From an uncultured Paracoccaceae bacterium (GTDB lineage Bacteria > Pseudomonadota > Alphaproteobacteria > Rhodobacterales > Rhodobacteraceae), in contig CAKSTR010000007.1 in assembly GCA_934500835.1 (NCBI GenBank), forward strand, positions 62,001 through 126,000: a stretch of DNA of 64,000 nt, in the 5' to 3' direction. The notes under the pieces are model-generated. The model had not been told where the DNA came from. It searched no databases and saw only the letters and a program-made list of their open reading frames with translations. This document shows positions 26,994 through 35,543 of the stretch, one piece after another (within the stretch, counting starts at the first letter, position 1; the number at the start of each line of letters is the position of its first letter). A program made the position numbers and the translations under genes.

Positions 26994-28556
26994 TCAGAAG
27001 TCGGTAGGGGCGCCGCCTTCGCGCTTGCGGCGCTCGACGAAGGCCGCAAGCTCTTCGCGCACCTCCGGCCGCATCGGCGGAGGCTCGAACTCCGCGATGA
27101 TCTCGCGATAGATCCTGTGCGCGCGAGCCGGGGTCTCCACCGCGCCATCCGCCTTCCAGCCCTCGTAGTTGCGCCAGTCGCTGGCGATGGGGGCGTAGAA
27201 GGCCGAGGCGTAGCGGCTTTGCGTATGCGCGCAGCCGAAATAGTGTCCGCCCGATCCGACCTCGGCGATGGTGTCCAGCGCAAGCTCCTCCGGGCCGGCG
27301 CGGGTGATCACCGGCTCCATGTAGCGCTGGATCATCTGCAACACTTCGCAGTCCATGATGAACTTCTCGGGAGAGGCGATCAGCCCCCCCTCGAGCCAGC
27401 CGGCAGCATGGCAGACGACGTTGGACCCCGACTGCACGGCGGCCCAGAGCGAGTTGCTGGTCTCCCACATCGCCTGTCCGTCCGGGGCGTTCGCCGTGCA
27501 GGCTCCGGAGGAGCGCAGGGGCAGGCCGTAGAAGCGCGCCATCTGCCCGGCCATCTGCGTCGCCCGCATGTATTCGGGCGTCCCGAAGGCCGGCGCACCC
27601 GACTTCATGTCGACGTTGGAGGTGAAGGTGCCCAGCACCACCGGCGCTCCGGGGGCGGCATATTGCAGCAGTACGATGGCTGCCAGCGCCTCGGCGACCG
27701 AAAGCGCCACCGCCCCGGCGATCGTCACCGGCGCCATGGCGCCCGCCAGGGTGAAGGGGGTGACGATGATCGCCTGACCCCGCCGCGCCATCCTCAGCGC
27801 CCCGTCGATCATCGGGAAGTCGTGCTTCAGCGGCGAGGTGGAGTTGATGTTGGTGTAGAGCCGCGGCGCGGCGTCGAACTCCTCATGGGTGAGGCCCGCC
27901 GCGATGCGCACCATCTCCATCGAATCCTCGACCCGCTCGCGCCCGAGGCAATAGGCGTAGCAGGCCTTGTCGGTCAGCGTCAGCGTCTCGAAGAAGCTGT
28001 CCAGATGGCGGACCCCGGGGTGGATGTCGATCGGCTCGACCGGGTTGCCGCCGGGCAGATGGATGCAGTTGAAGCTCTGCGTCAGCATCAGGAACTCGCG
28101 GAAGGTCGCCAGGTCTCCGGGCCGCTTGCCGTTCTCCATGTCCCAGGCGTTCGGCGGGCTGGAGACGTTGCCGAAGACGATGGAGCGGCCGCCGATCTTC
28201 ACCGCCCGCTCGGGGTTGCGGGGGGTCAGCGTGAAGGAGGATGGCGCGCGGGCGATCATCTCGGTGACGAAATCGGCGTCCATCCGCACGTTCTGGCCTT
28301 CGATGCGGCAGCCGGCCTGGCGGAAGAGCGCCAGCGCCTCGTCGTTGAGGAACTCGATCCCGATCTCCTGAAGGATATGCATTGCGCCCTGGTGGATCGC
28401 CTGCACCCCGGCTTCGTCCAGAGGCTCGACCGGCGGGTCGATGTTCTCCGGCACCCGCCAGGGCATCTGGCCGATCAACGGACTGCCCGTCCGGTATGCC
28501 TGGGCCGCGCGTCCGCCCAGGCGGCGGCGGCTGGTGACGATGGTGGTGTCAGTCAT
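26994..28556 (-). CDS. MttB-family (trimethylamine methyltransferase superfamily) protein, non-pyrrolysine
   Basis: Methyltransferase of the MttB superfamily (520 aa; TIM barrel). The start at 28556 (MTDTTIVTSRRRL) is preceded by AAAGGA. No in-frame TAG occurs, so this is a non-pyrrolysine member, the branch that contains corrinoid-dependent demethylases of glycine betaine, proline betaine, carnitine and related quaternary amines. Recognisable stretches are GQMPWRVPENIDPPVEPL at the N-terminus, VFGNVSSPPNAWDM, LYTNINSTSPLKHD and a C-terminal GSGGHYFGCAHTQ. No corrinoid protein or second methyltransferase lies in the window, so the methyl acceptor is unproven. It is the second gene of the - strand operon, just upstream of soxB copy 2. 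Confidence 0.9.
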   Translation of the reverse strand: MTDTTIVTSRRRLGGRAAQAYRTGSPLIGQMPWRVPENIDPPVEPLDEAGVQAIHQGAMHILQEIGIEFLNDEALALFRQAGCRIEGQNVRMDADFVTEMIARAPSSFTLTPRNPERAVKIGGRSIVFGNVSSPPNAWDMENGKRPGDLATFREFLMLTQSFNCIHLPGGNPVEPIDIHPGVRHLDSFFETLTLTDKACYAYCLGRERVEDSMEMVRIAAGLTHEEFDAAPRLYTNINSTSPLKHDFPMIDGALRMARRGQAIIVTPFTLAGAMAPVTIAGAVALSVAEALAAIVLLQYAAPGAPVVLGTFTSNVDMKSGAPAFGTPEYMRATQMAGQMARFYGLPLRSSGACTANAPDGQAMWETSNSLWAAVQSGSNVVCHAAGWLEGGLIASPEKFIMDCEVLQMIQRYMEPVITRAGPEELALDTIAEVGSGGHYFGCAHTQSRYASAFYAPIASDWRNYEGWKADGAVETPARAHRIYREIIAEFEPPPMRPEVREELAAFVERRKREGGAPTDF

Positions 28557-28667
28557 CGCAGATATTCCTTTCAGCAGCACCGGCCCGTGTCGGTGCCGCG
28601 CGGACAACGAAGGGCAAGCGCCGGTCCGTTTCAAAAACCGGCGCGTGCCTGCCGAAAAAGCCGGATG

Positions 28668-30293
28668 TTATTCCTTGAAGTAGATGTCGTGAACATTGAT
28701 CAGGAAGAACTGGTGGACGTCGGCATTCACCAGCTTGCCGTTGGAGTGGTTGATGGCTGACCGCCAGAACGGCTGGATGATCACGCCCTCGTCCTGCATC
28801 AGCTTTTGGATGCGCGCCATGATCTCCCGGCGCTTGTCCGTATCCGCGATGGACATCGCCTGGGTCAGCAGCTCGTCGAACTCGGCATTGCGGAAAGCGG
28901 ATTCGTTCCACGCCGCATTCGACAGATAGGCGAGCGCCAGGATCTGGACGCCAAGCGGACGCGGTCCCCATTCGGTGGCAGAGAACGGGAATTCGAGCCA
29001 GCTGTTCCAATAGGTTGACGACGGCAGGACGGTCCGCTTGACCTTGATCCCGGCATCCCGCAGCTGCGCGGCCACGGCGTCGCAGGTGTTGCTTTGCCAT
29101 TCGGAATCGATGGAGACCAGCTCGAATTCCGTGTCGGCGTGGCCAGTGGATTTCAGCAGGTCCAGCGCCCCGGCGGGATCGGGGACAATCGGCGGTAGTT
29201 CGGCGTATTCCGGGTGCAGCGGGCAGACATGGTGGTTCTCCGCGGGGATGCCTTGCCCGTCTATACCCAGCGTGAGCAGGACATTGTTGTCGACGGCCAT
29301 CTGAAGCGCCCGGCGCACGTCCCTGTTGTCGTAGGGGGCATTGTTCTGATTGAACCGGACCACGATGGTCGATGCGGTGGGCATTTCCGAACGCTGCCAG
29401 CCCAGCCGATCCATCAGCGCCACGAATTCGGCATCGGTGCGGAAGGTAAGGTCGATATCCCCCGCCTCGGCTGCGGCGACGATATTGGTCTGTTCAGTGC
29501 CGTAGTCGATGAATTCGATCCGGTCCAGCCAGCCACCGGGGCGCCAGTATTCCCGATCCGGAATGCGCTCCAGGATCTGCCGCTGAGAGACCTCATTCAC
29601 GATCGGCCGGTAGGCGCCCGTGCCGATCGGATTCTGCACGATGTCCTCGCCTTGATAGCTCCGATGGACGATCGCCGCCGGGTAGTCGGTCACCGCCGCC
29701 ATGAGGGTGATGTCGGAGGTGTGGGGCCTGAGGATCAGCGTATGCTCGTCGACGATCTCGACGGCCCCGTCGCGGAGCTTCTTCGTTTCCGGGTCGATCA
29801 GGGATGCGATCCGGCTGGGCATCGAGTTGGTCGGCTCGGTCTGATCGCCCCAGCGGACGAAGTTATGCATCACGTCTTCGGCCGTGAAGGCGTCGCCGTT
29901 GGTCCAGGTGACACTCTTCCGGAGGTGGAGCGTATACTGATCGGCCGTGTCGTTGACCTCCCAGGATTCGCACAGCGACCCCTGGACGGAGCCATCGCGG
30001 GCGTGGACCGTCAGCCAATCCAGCCAGCCGCGGGCGAAGTTGGCGATCTCCAGGTTGTCCCAGGAGCGGGGATCGGTGACAGGGCGCGTCTCCATGCTGA
30101 TCCGCAACGTGCCCCCCTTCCTGGGGGCGGTCTGCGCCAGCGCGGGCTGGGAAAGCCCGATGGCACCGTAGGCTGCGGCGGTGGTCACCCCCAGGGCCGT
30201 AGCCCGGGCCAGGAATTCCCGGCGCCCGATCAAGCCGCGCTCGTATTCTTCCGCATAGCTCTTGACGGCTGGATGCAAGGATTGACTGGGCAC
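28668..30293 (-). CDS. Peptide/nickel-type ABC substrate-binding protein (SBP family 5), Tat-exported
   Basis: Periplasmic solute-binding protein of the DppA/OppA family (541 aa), starting with GTG after GGGAGA. A twin-arginine signal is evident (RREFLA at 24-29, hydrophobic stretch, cleavage after ALA at 53), so the protein is exported folded. The mature part shows LCESWEVNDTADQYTLHLR and GTGAYRPI, typical of the family. No permease or ATPase of this type is in the window, so it must use a distant transporter or act as a sensor. It is the first gene of the operon that runs down to the aminotransferase, so it probably binds the substrate of that pathway. Confidence 0.9.
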   Translation of the reverse strand: MPSQSLHPAVKSYAEEYERGLIGRREFLARATALGVTTAAAYGAIGLSQPALAQTAPRKGGTLRISMETRPVTDPRSWDNLEIANFARGWLDWLTVHARDGSVQGSLCESWEVNDTADQYTLHLRKSVTWTNGDAFTAEDVMHNFVRWGDQTEPTNSMPSRIASLIDPETKKLRDGAVEIVDEHTLILRPHTSDITLMAAVTDYPAAIVHRSYQGEDIVQNPIGTGAYRPIVNEVSQRQILERIPDREYWRPGGWLDRIEFIDYGTEQTNIVAAAEAGDIDLTFRTDAEFVALMDRLGWQRSEMPTASTIVVRFNQNNAPYDNRDVRRALQMAVDNNVLLTLGIDGQGIPAENHHVCPLHPEYAELPPIVPDPAGALDLLKSTGHADTEFELVSIDSEWQSNTCDAVAAQLRDAGIKVKRTVLPSSTYWNSWLEFPFSATEWGPRPLGVQILALAYLSNAAWNESAFRNAEFDELLTQAMSIADTDKRREIMARIQKLMQDEGVIIQPFWRSAINHSNGKLVNADVHQFFLINVHDIYFKE

Positions 30294-30632
30294 GGCAGGT
30301 CTCCCGGTTGGCTGGCTAATGCTTCTGCAGTGGACAGCGGCGGGACAGGCTCGTCAAGAATATTATTTATGAATCTTAGTTTGTGGAGCATTTCCGTAGC
30401 GACCTTCCGGCCCTTCTGAAGCCGTGCCTGATCGAGCCTAGCTCTTGGATGTTTGATTCAATATATTAATATTATTAATACTTTCTAGATCTAGTCGAGG
30501 GGATGCCGCCTAAATGCCCAAAAAACGCGCATCACAAGGCGCTGCTTCCGGTCAGTGGACTGTGGACTGGTTAGTTTGAAGGATAACTATATCTGACGGA
30601 GCCGCCTGACCTGGCCCCTCCGCCGCGCGGAC
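30294..30632. promoter_or_regulatory. Regulatory region upstream of the - strand catabolic operon
   Basis: No gene is seen. At 30464-30480 two copies of the self-palindromic octamer TATTAATA are separated by one base, within an AT-rich stretch about 170 bases upstream of the binding-protein start; CTAGATCTAG (30485-30494) follows. The block resembles the AT palindrome at 7101-7124 (both contain AATATTAT followed by TTAAT or TAAT), suggesting a shared operator for the two operons. No riboswitch fold such as a cobalamin element was recognised. Confidence 0.4.
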
Positions 30633-31406
30633 CTAGCCGGCCATCCACCCTCCGTCCACCAGCAGGTTCTCGCCGGTGATGAAGGCGGCCTCGTCGCTCG
30701 CCAGGAACAGGGCCGCCCGGGCGACATCGTCGGGGCGCCCGAAATAGGGCAGGGGAGTCCGCGCCTCGGCATACCTCAGCTTGTCGGGGTCGGCGGCAAC
30801 TCCCGGCTTGCCGGTGACGATCTTGCCCGGTGCGACACCGTTGCAGATGATGCCCTGCTTGGCGTAGTCGACGGCGATCTGCCGGGTCATGTAGACGCTG
30901 CCGGCCTTGCTCACGCCATAGGCGAAGTCGTCCGGGGCGCAGACCATCCCGTGGATCGAGGTTATGTTCACGATCCGGCCGCGGATGTTCTCGCGCATGT
31001 CCTGGAGGAGCATCTGTTGGACGGCGCGCTTGCATCCGTGGAACAGGCCGGTCAGGTTGACGGCGATCACCCGATTCCAGTCCTCGACCTCCGTCGAGGT
31101 CAGTGGCTTGCTGGCATAGGTGGCGGCGTTGTTCACCATTATATCGAGGCGGCCATGGCGGGCGGCGACGTCGGAGATGACATGGTCGATGTCTTCCCAG
31201 CGGGTGACGTCGGTCCGGTAGAACAGCGCCTCGCCGCCCTCGGCCCGGATGGCGTCCACGGTCGGAGGGCCGCCCTCGATCGGCTGCTCCATCAGGTCCG
31301 CTACGGCGACCAGCGCGCCCTCGGCCGCGAATCTCGTCGCGATGGCCCGGCCGATCCCGGAGCTCGCGCCGGTGACGACAACCGATCTTCCGGCGAGTCT
31401 TTTCAT
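30633..31406 (-). CDS. Short-chain dehydrogenase/reductase
   Basis: Classical SDR (257 aa) using NAD(P). TGASSGIG at 12-19 is the cofactor motif, NNAATY is the NNAG-type motif, NITSIHG carries the catalytic Ser, and YGVSK holds the catalytic Tyr and Lys. The C-terminus LLVDGGWMAG is standard. The start at 31406 (MKRLAGRSVV) has GGAGGG upstream. It lies downstream of a MarR regulator on the same strand but 361 bases away. The substrate is unknown; an alcohol or keto intermediate of the island's pathway is plausible. Confidence 0.9.
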   Translation of the reverse strand: MKRLAGRSVVVTGASSGIGRAIATRFAAEGALVAVADLMEQPIEGGPPTVDAIRAEGGEALFYRTDVTRWEDIDHVISDVAARHGRLDIMVNNAATYASKPLTSTEVEDWNRVIAVNLTGLFHGCKRAVQQMLLQDMRENIRGRIVNITSIHGMVCAPDDFAYGVSKAGSVYMTRQIAVDYAKQGIICNGVAPGKIVTGKPGVAADPDKLRYAEARTPLPYFGRPDDVARAALFLASDEAAFITGENLLVDGGWMAG

Positions 31407-31767
31407 GCTGGCCCTCCCACGGCTCGAACTGGCAGATGCCCACTCCCTCTCGTCCGGCCCGCGCAAGGTTATCCGCAGCCGCACATTTGGGGCCGAAGCG
31501 GAGATCTGCAAGCAAGCGGGAGATAGTTATGGGTCAAACATTCATGATCATGAGCAAGAGGATCATGTGCTTTTTCCGACCTGTCAAGCGCGGTAGTTCC
31601 CGTTCCGCCGGCCGTTGCGGCGTGGCAGGCGGAGGGCCGAGGGCCCGTTTCGGGAAAACCCTTGCGTTTCAGGAGCTACCGAAGGCTTCGCGCGCGCCCG
31701 ACAGTGAAGGCGCCGCCGGGATGGGCCTGTCCCGGTCGGCCTGACAGGTCGAGGCTGCGACCCCTGA
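31407..31767. other. Intergenic region between the MarR regulator and the SDR gene
   Basis: No credible coding sequence. A short palindrome TCATGATCATGA near 31541-31552 is the only obvious symmetric element, and it could be an operator for the SDR gene. Nothing else is recognised. Confidence 0.35.
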
Positions 31768-32343
31768 TCAGTCCCACCTCTCGCTGAGCTGATGCTCCAG
31801 AAGGGTCAGGCTTTCCAGGATTTCGGCCTTGGCGGTTCTCGACAGGTCGCCCAACAGTCCGACGAACCATTCCCGCCTACGCTGCTCGATCGCTTCATAG
31901 AGCTTGCGCCCCTTGGGCAGGATGCGGATCCGCACGGTGCGGCGGTCGCATTCGTCGAAGGTGCGCTCGACAAGGCCATCTTCGACAAGGCCTCCGACGG
32001 TGCCGGTCAGGGAGCCATTGGTGATCAGGAGCTGCTTGGAAAGTTCCGACATCCGCAGCCCGTCGGGCTGCCAGTAGACCCGCGCCAGAATGTCGAAGCG
32101 CGAGAGTGAAACGCCGAACTCGTTGATAACCCTATACTTGATGTTGTTTTCGATGGTCCGCGCGCATCTTGCCAGCTTGGTCCAGATGCGGGTCTCTGTC
32201 GGCTCAAGCGGCGTGATGCTCGCCGTGCGTGGGGCCAACGTGTCCGACAGCACGGTCTCTGCTTCTTCATCCTCCGAGCCGGATGCTGTGCTCGATTTGT
32301 GCGGCGTGCGCCGCCCTCCAACGCCAAGGAAAGTGCGGTCCAT
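31768..32343 (-). CDS. MarR family transcriptional regulator
   Basis: Winged-helix regulator (191 aa). An extended polar N-terminal tail of about 50 residues precedes the MarR core: a dimerisation helix (WTKLARCARTIENNIK), then FGVSLSRFDILARV, the recognition-helix region MSELSKQLLITNGSLTGTVGG and the wing DECDRRTVRIRILPKGRKL. MarR proteins usually repress catabolic operons and are released by an aromatic ligand. It is the only specific regulator seen in the accessory half, and lies between a divergent formamidase gene and the SDR, so it is the best candidate controller of the island. The ligand is unknown. Confidence 0.88.
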   Translation of the reverse strand: MDRTFLGVGGRRTPHKSSTASGSEDEEAETVLSDTLAPRTASITPLEPTETRIWTKLARCARTIENNIKYRVINEFGVSLSRFDILARVYWQPDGLRMSELSKQLLITNGSLTGTVGGLVEDGLVERTFDECDRRTVRIRILPKGRKLYEAIEQRRREWFVGLLGDLSRTAKAEILESLTLLEHQLSERWD

Positions 32344-32770
32344 CTTGATCTCCAGGTTAGGGTCTCCAGTCGACTAGCCGGAAGCCTGAACTTCCGGGCA
32401 GCAGTTCGCAAGAGCTACCAAATCTTTTGAAGGTTGCAAATGTGTGTCTCGAACACAGAGACCTGCGCTCCCGTGGTGCAGGCGAGCAGTCGATCCTATG
32501 CAAGTGACTAAAAACAAAATACCTTTTCCTGGGATATGCTCGGAACATGCTCGGAGATGGATCAGCGCTAGCGCAGCAAAAATGATTGACATCATGATTA
32601 TTTGGTGAATAAGAAAATGACGCATTCGCGTTTCTTGGAGTGGCCGGCAGGAGTTCTCCTCATTCACTAGGAAGGGGCTGCCGGGAGGTGACTAGACTCG
32701 CCGCAGGGAGGCCTGAAGATCATCACTGGCCGGCTTGTCCTGACCCCGCCGACCTTCCGGGAGCGAATGT
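32344..32770. promoter_or_regulatory. Divergent promoter region, marR / formamidase
   Basis: No credible gene in 427 bases. G+C falls between about 32505 and 32625. A perfect TTGACA at 32586-32591 with TAAGAA at 32610-32615 (18-base spacer) is a candidate + strand promoter for the formamidase gene. It overlaps the partial dyad TGAT-TGAC-ATCA, which could be a regulator site. Confidence 0.35.
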
Positions 32771-33601
32771 ATGATCCTGTATTCGGTTGAGGACTGGAGC
32801 GACGCCTATTCCAACATGATCCATATTGCCGGGGGCGACCGCTTCCCGGCGATATGGGCGGAACGCGCGCCAGCCTACCGCGCGTCAGCCCTTGCAGCGG
32901 GGAGGGCACGGCTGGACCTCGCCTATGGCGGGGGCGAGCGGGAACGCTTCGACCTGTTCATGCCCGAGGGCGAGGCGAGAGGGTTGGTCGTCTTCGTCCA
33001 TGGCGGCTATTGGATGGACTTCGACAAGTCCTGGTGGTCGCATCTGGCCGAGGGCTGCAACCACAGCGGCTTTGCCATCGCCATGCCCAGCTATTCCCTC
33101 TGCCCCGCGGTCCGCGTCTCGCAGATCGCGGTGCAGGTGGCGGCGGCGGTCGATGCGGCGGCGGGGCTGGTCGCCGGGCCGGTCCATCTGGCCGGCCATT
33201 CGGCGGGCGGGCATCTGGTGACACGGATAGTGGTCGACAACTCGGCGCTGTCCGAAGCGGTGGCACGACGGATCGGCAATGTGGTCTCGATCTCGGGCAT
33301 CCACGACCTGCGGCCGATGATGCGGACCGCCGAGAACGACACCCTGCATCTCGACGCGCGCGAGGCGGCGGCGGAAAGCCCGGTCCTGCTGACCCCGCGC
33401 CCCGGTACGCGGCTGGTCTGCTGGGTCGGCGGGGCCGAACGCGCCGAGTTCCGCCGCCAGAACGCGCTGCTGGCGAACATCTGGGCCGGTCTGGGGGCGG
33501 CGACCGCCAGCCATGAGGAGCCGGACCGGCATCACTTCGACGTTCTCGACGGGCTTTGCGATCCGCGGCATCCTTTGACCCGCACGCTTCTCTGGAACTG
33601 A
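32771..33601 (+). CDS. kynB: Kynurenine formamidase-like alpha/beta hydrolase
   Basis: Alpha/beta hydrolase (276 aa) of the arylformamidase type. The oxyanion motif HGGYW at 77-81 is the HGGxW signature of eukaryote-like kynurenine formamidases. The nucleophile elbow GHSAGG at 142-147 gives Ser144, and a C-terminal DRHHFDVLDGL supplies the likely catalytic His. The expected reaction is N-formylkynurenine + H2O giving kynurenine + formate, the step missing between kynA (6093) and kynU (4757). It is not the cyclase-fold KynB common in Bacillus and Pseudomonas, so the symbol reflects function only. It is divergent from marR, which may control it. Another carboxylesterase activity is the main alternative. 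Confidence 0.78.
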   Translation: MILYSVEDWSDAYSNMIHIAGGDRFPAIWAERAPAYRASALAAGRARLDLAYGGGERERFDLFMPEGEARGLVVFVHGGYWMDFDKSWWSHLAEGCNHSGFAIAMPSYSLCPAVRVSQIAVQVAAAVDAAAGLVAGPVHLAGHSAGGHLVTRIVVDNSALSEAVARRIGNVVSISGIHDLRPMMRTAENDTLHLDAREAAAESPVLLTPRPGTRLVCWVGGAERAEFRRQNALLANIWAGLGAATASHEEPDRHHFDVLDGLCDPRHPLTRTLLWN

Positions 33602-33816
33602 GGCGATTTCGCCGATGGAGGGGTCGTGCTTGGCCGATCGCATTCGGCACGGTGATCCCCCCTCAACCTTACCGCTTACACGTCCACCAAGCGTATCTGG
33701 ATGACTCCGTATCGCTGACCTAGATCGATTCATCCTCGATCCGATTAACTAGATGCTGCGGCTGAACACCTAGACGACCGCCTCCTGCCCCGGCAGGATC
33801 GAACGAGCAGGGACGG

Positions 33817-34263
33817 ATGCGACGGATCGACAGGCGCGTGGCGATGCAGGCCGGGCTGGTGCTGGCGGGCAGGATGCTGGCCGGGGCCTTGCCCGCGAGG
33901 GAGCAGGACAACCCGATGCCCGAGGTGCTGCGCGAGGCGCTGGAGCGTCAGGGCGATGCGCCGGTGCTGGGCAATCCCGGGGGCGACATCACCCTGACCG
34001 AGTTCTTCGACTACAACTGCCCGTTCTGCCGTCAGACGGTGCCGGTCCTGCAGAAGCTGATCTAGGGCGATCCGAAGCTGCGGGTGGTGTTCCGCGAATG
34101 GCCGATCTTCGGTGAGGGGTCTCTGTTCGCCGCCAAAGCCTCGCTGGCCTCGCTGGAGCAGGGGAAATACTGGCAGTTCCATGCCGGGCTGATGAAGATT
34201 CGGGGCAGGGTGGAGGAAGCCCCGGTCCTGGGCTGGAGTTCGACAGTGACTCTGATGATGTGA
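33817..34263 (+). pseudogene. DsbA-like thiol oxidoreductase, broken
   Basis: Remnant of a periplasmic DsbA-family thioredoxin-fold protein. The frame from 33817 has a signal-like N-terminus, then GNPGGDITLTEFFDYNCPFC, with the redox motif CPFC. A TAG at 34063-34065 interrupts it after VPVLQKLI. The same frame then continues with homologous sequence (VVFREWPIFGEGS, AAKASLASLEQGKYW, FHAGLMKIRG) to about 34215, after which the family resemblance is lost, and it ends at 34263. The 3' part is therefore missing next to the integrase, which fits rearrangement at the island edge. Two lesions make it non-functional. Confidence 0.8.
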
Positions 34264-34341
34264 CTGCCCTCCTTTGTGGATCCTCGCAAATCCACCTTGG
34301 CACACCGATGCCGTCGGGGGGCGGTCACATCTTCAGAGACG

Positions 34342-35430
34342 TCACTCAGCAGCGAAGATATCAGCGGGGTAGGGCGCCCGGGCCGCGACGAGGCGGTGCA
34401 GAGCCTCAGGCTGGATGTGTGTGTACCGCCGCAGCATTTTCCAGTCCTTGTGTCCCGTCACCAGGGCGACCTGTTCGATGGACAGGCCCACCTCGAACAA
34501 ACGGCTTGTGCCTTCGTGGCGCAGGTCATGGAAGTGCAGGTCTTCTACGCCGGCCCTGGCGCAGGCACGACGAAATGCGGTCCCGACGGATCTTGAATTG
34601 TAGGGAAAGATCGACCCCTTCGCCTGCCCAAGGTGCCTGGCCTGGGCCGTTATCAGTGCCCAGGCGTCGAATCCGCTGGCGGCAAACAGCGGGATCCTTT
34701 GGTCGTTGCCGGTTTTGTTGCGCGGATCCTTACGGTCGCGGATCAGCAACATGCGGCGGTCGACGTCGAGGTCTCTCCACTCGACCCGACAGATTTCGTC
34801 CAGCCGCATGGCGGTGGCGACCGCGAACTGCACGATGCGCGACATGGGCAGCGTCAGACGTCCATTCCCGTCAAAGCACCGGAAGAGGCGGTTCAACTCG
34901 GCCATCGTCGGGCGCCGGTCCCGCTCGACGCCCTTGCCGATCAACCCAAGGCGCTTCAGCGCAACACGGGCCAGATCGACTGGCTCCGGTGAAATCTCCA
35001 GCCCATGGACAGCAGCGGCATGGGTCAGGATCATCTTGATCACGCCGATGTCGATGCCCAACGTCACCGGACCGGCACCCTGGTCCGCACGCTTGCGGCC
35101 GTAGTCGATCAGCTTGTGGCGGTCGAGGTGACCGATCTTCTCCTTGCCGAGATCACCCTTCAGAGTTGCGAGGGTGGCCGCCTTGCTCCTGCGGGGTGGT
35201 TTCCCTACGGCGCACATATCGGCTATATGAAGGTCGACCAGGTCACCGAAGGTGTGCAGGCGGGCTACGGACGATCGGTTGGGCGGCAGCCCCTGATCGA
35301 CCAGGGTTTCGGCCTGACGGGCCCATTTGTGGGCATCGTCGCGGCGAAGGAATGTCTCGCTCGCGTAGCGACCCTTTCGTCTGATCTGGACCCGGTAGGC
35401 ACCGGATGGAAGGCGGGTGATCGAGGCCAT
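34342..35430 (-). CDS. Tyrosine site-specific recombinase (dusA-associated integrase)
   Basis: Phage-type integrase (362 aa from MASITRLPSGAYRV at 35430). The catalytic set is visible: Arg in ATAMRLDEICRVEW, Lys in NKTGNDQRIPL, HDLRHEGTSRL (His and Arg), VTGHKDWKMLRRYTHI (His and the nucleophilic Tyr). An N-terminal arm-binding/SAM-like domain precedes it. Its start lies 113 bases from dusA and it is transcribed away from it, the arrangement of the known family of integrases that insert islands and prophages in the 5' end of dusA. It is intact and could be active. No excisionase or phage structural gene is seen beside it. Confidence 0.93.
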   Translation of the reverse strand: MASITRLPSGAYRVQIRRKGRYASETFLRRDDAHKWARQAETLVDQGLPPNRSSVARLHTFGDLVDLHIADMCAVGKPPRRSKAATLATLKGDLGKEKIGHLDRHKLIDYGRKRADQGAGPVTLGIDIGVIKMILTHAAAVHGLEISPEPVDLARVALKRLGLIGKGVERDRRPTMAELNRLFRCFDGNGRLTLPMSRIVQFAVATAMRLDEICRVEWRDLDVDRRMLLIRDRKDPRNKTGNDQRIPLFAASGFDAWALITAQARHLGQAKGSIFPYNSRSVGTAFRRACARAGVEDLHFHDLRHEGTSRLFEVGLSIEQVALVTGHKDWKMLRRYTHIQPEALHRLVAARAPYPADIFAAE

Positions 35431-35543
35431 TTTCGTGTGCGCTATGTGTGCAGTGAGTCGTCGCAGAAGGGGAAATTCGGGGATATCGGGGCGTAGTCCG
35501 GCGTAGGGGCAGGCTTGGTCAACGGATTGAAGATACAATAAAA

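Noticed and set aside
30294..30632. Cobalamin riboswitch upstream of the MttB operon.
   Set aside because: No B12-box-like sequence or multi-helix fold could be recognised.
31530..31560. TCATGATCATGA palindrome as a MarR operator.
   Set aside because: It is short and G/C-containing, with no second copy near other island promoters; the AT palindromes are better candidates.
32374..32667. A 97-codon - strand frame with one hydrophobic stretch in the marR/formamidase gap.
   Set aside because: It has no good ribosome site, Cys/His-rich composition without a family, and it covers the likely promoter.
12440..34070. Genome-wide amber (pyrrolysine or suppressor) decoding, suggested by in-frame TAG codons in cofH and the dsbA-like gene beside an MttB-family gene.
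   Set aside because: The MttB gene has no TAG, no pyl genes are visible, and the dsbA-like gene is also truncated. Independent nonsense mutation is simpler.
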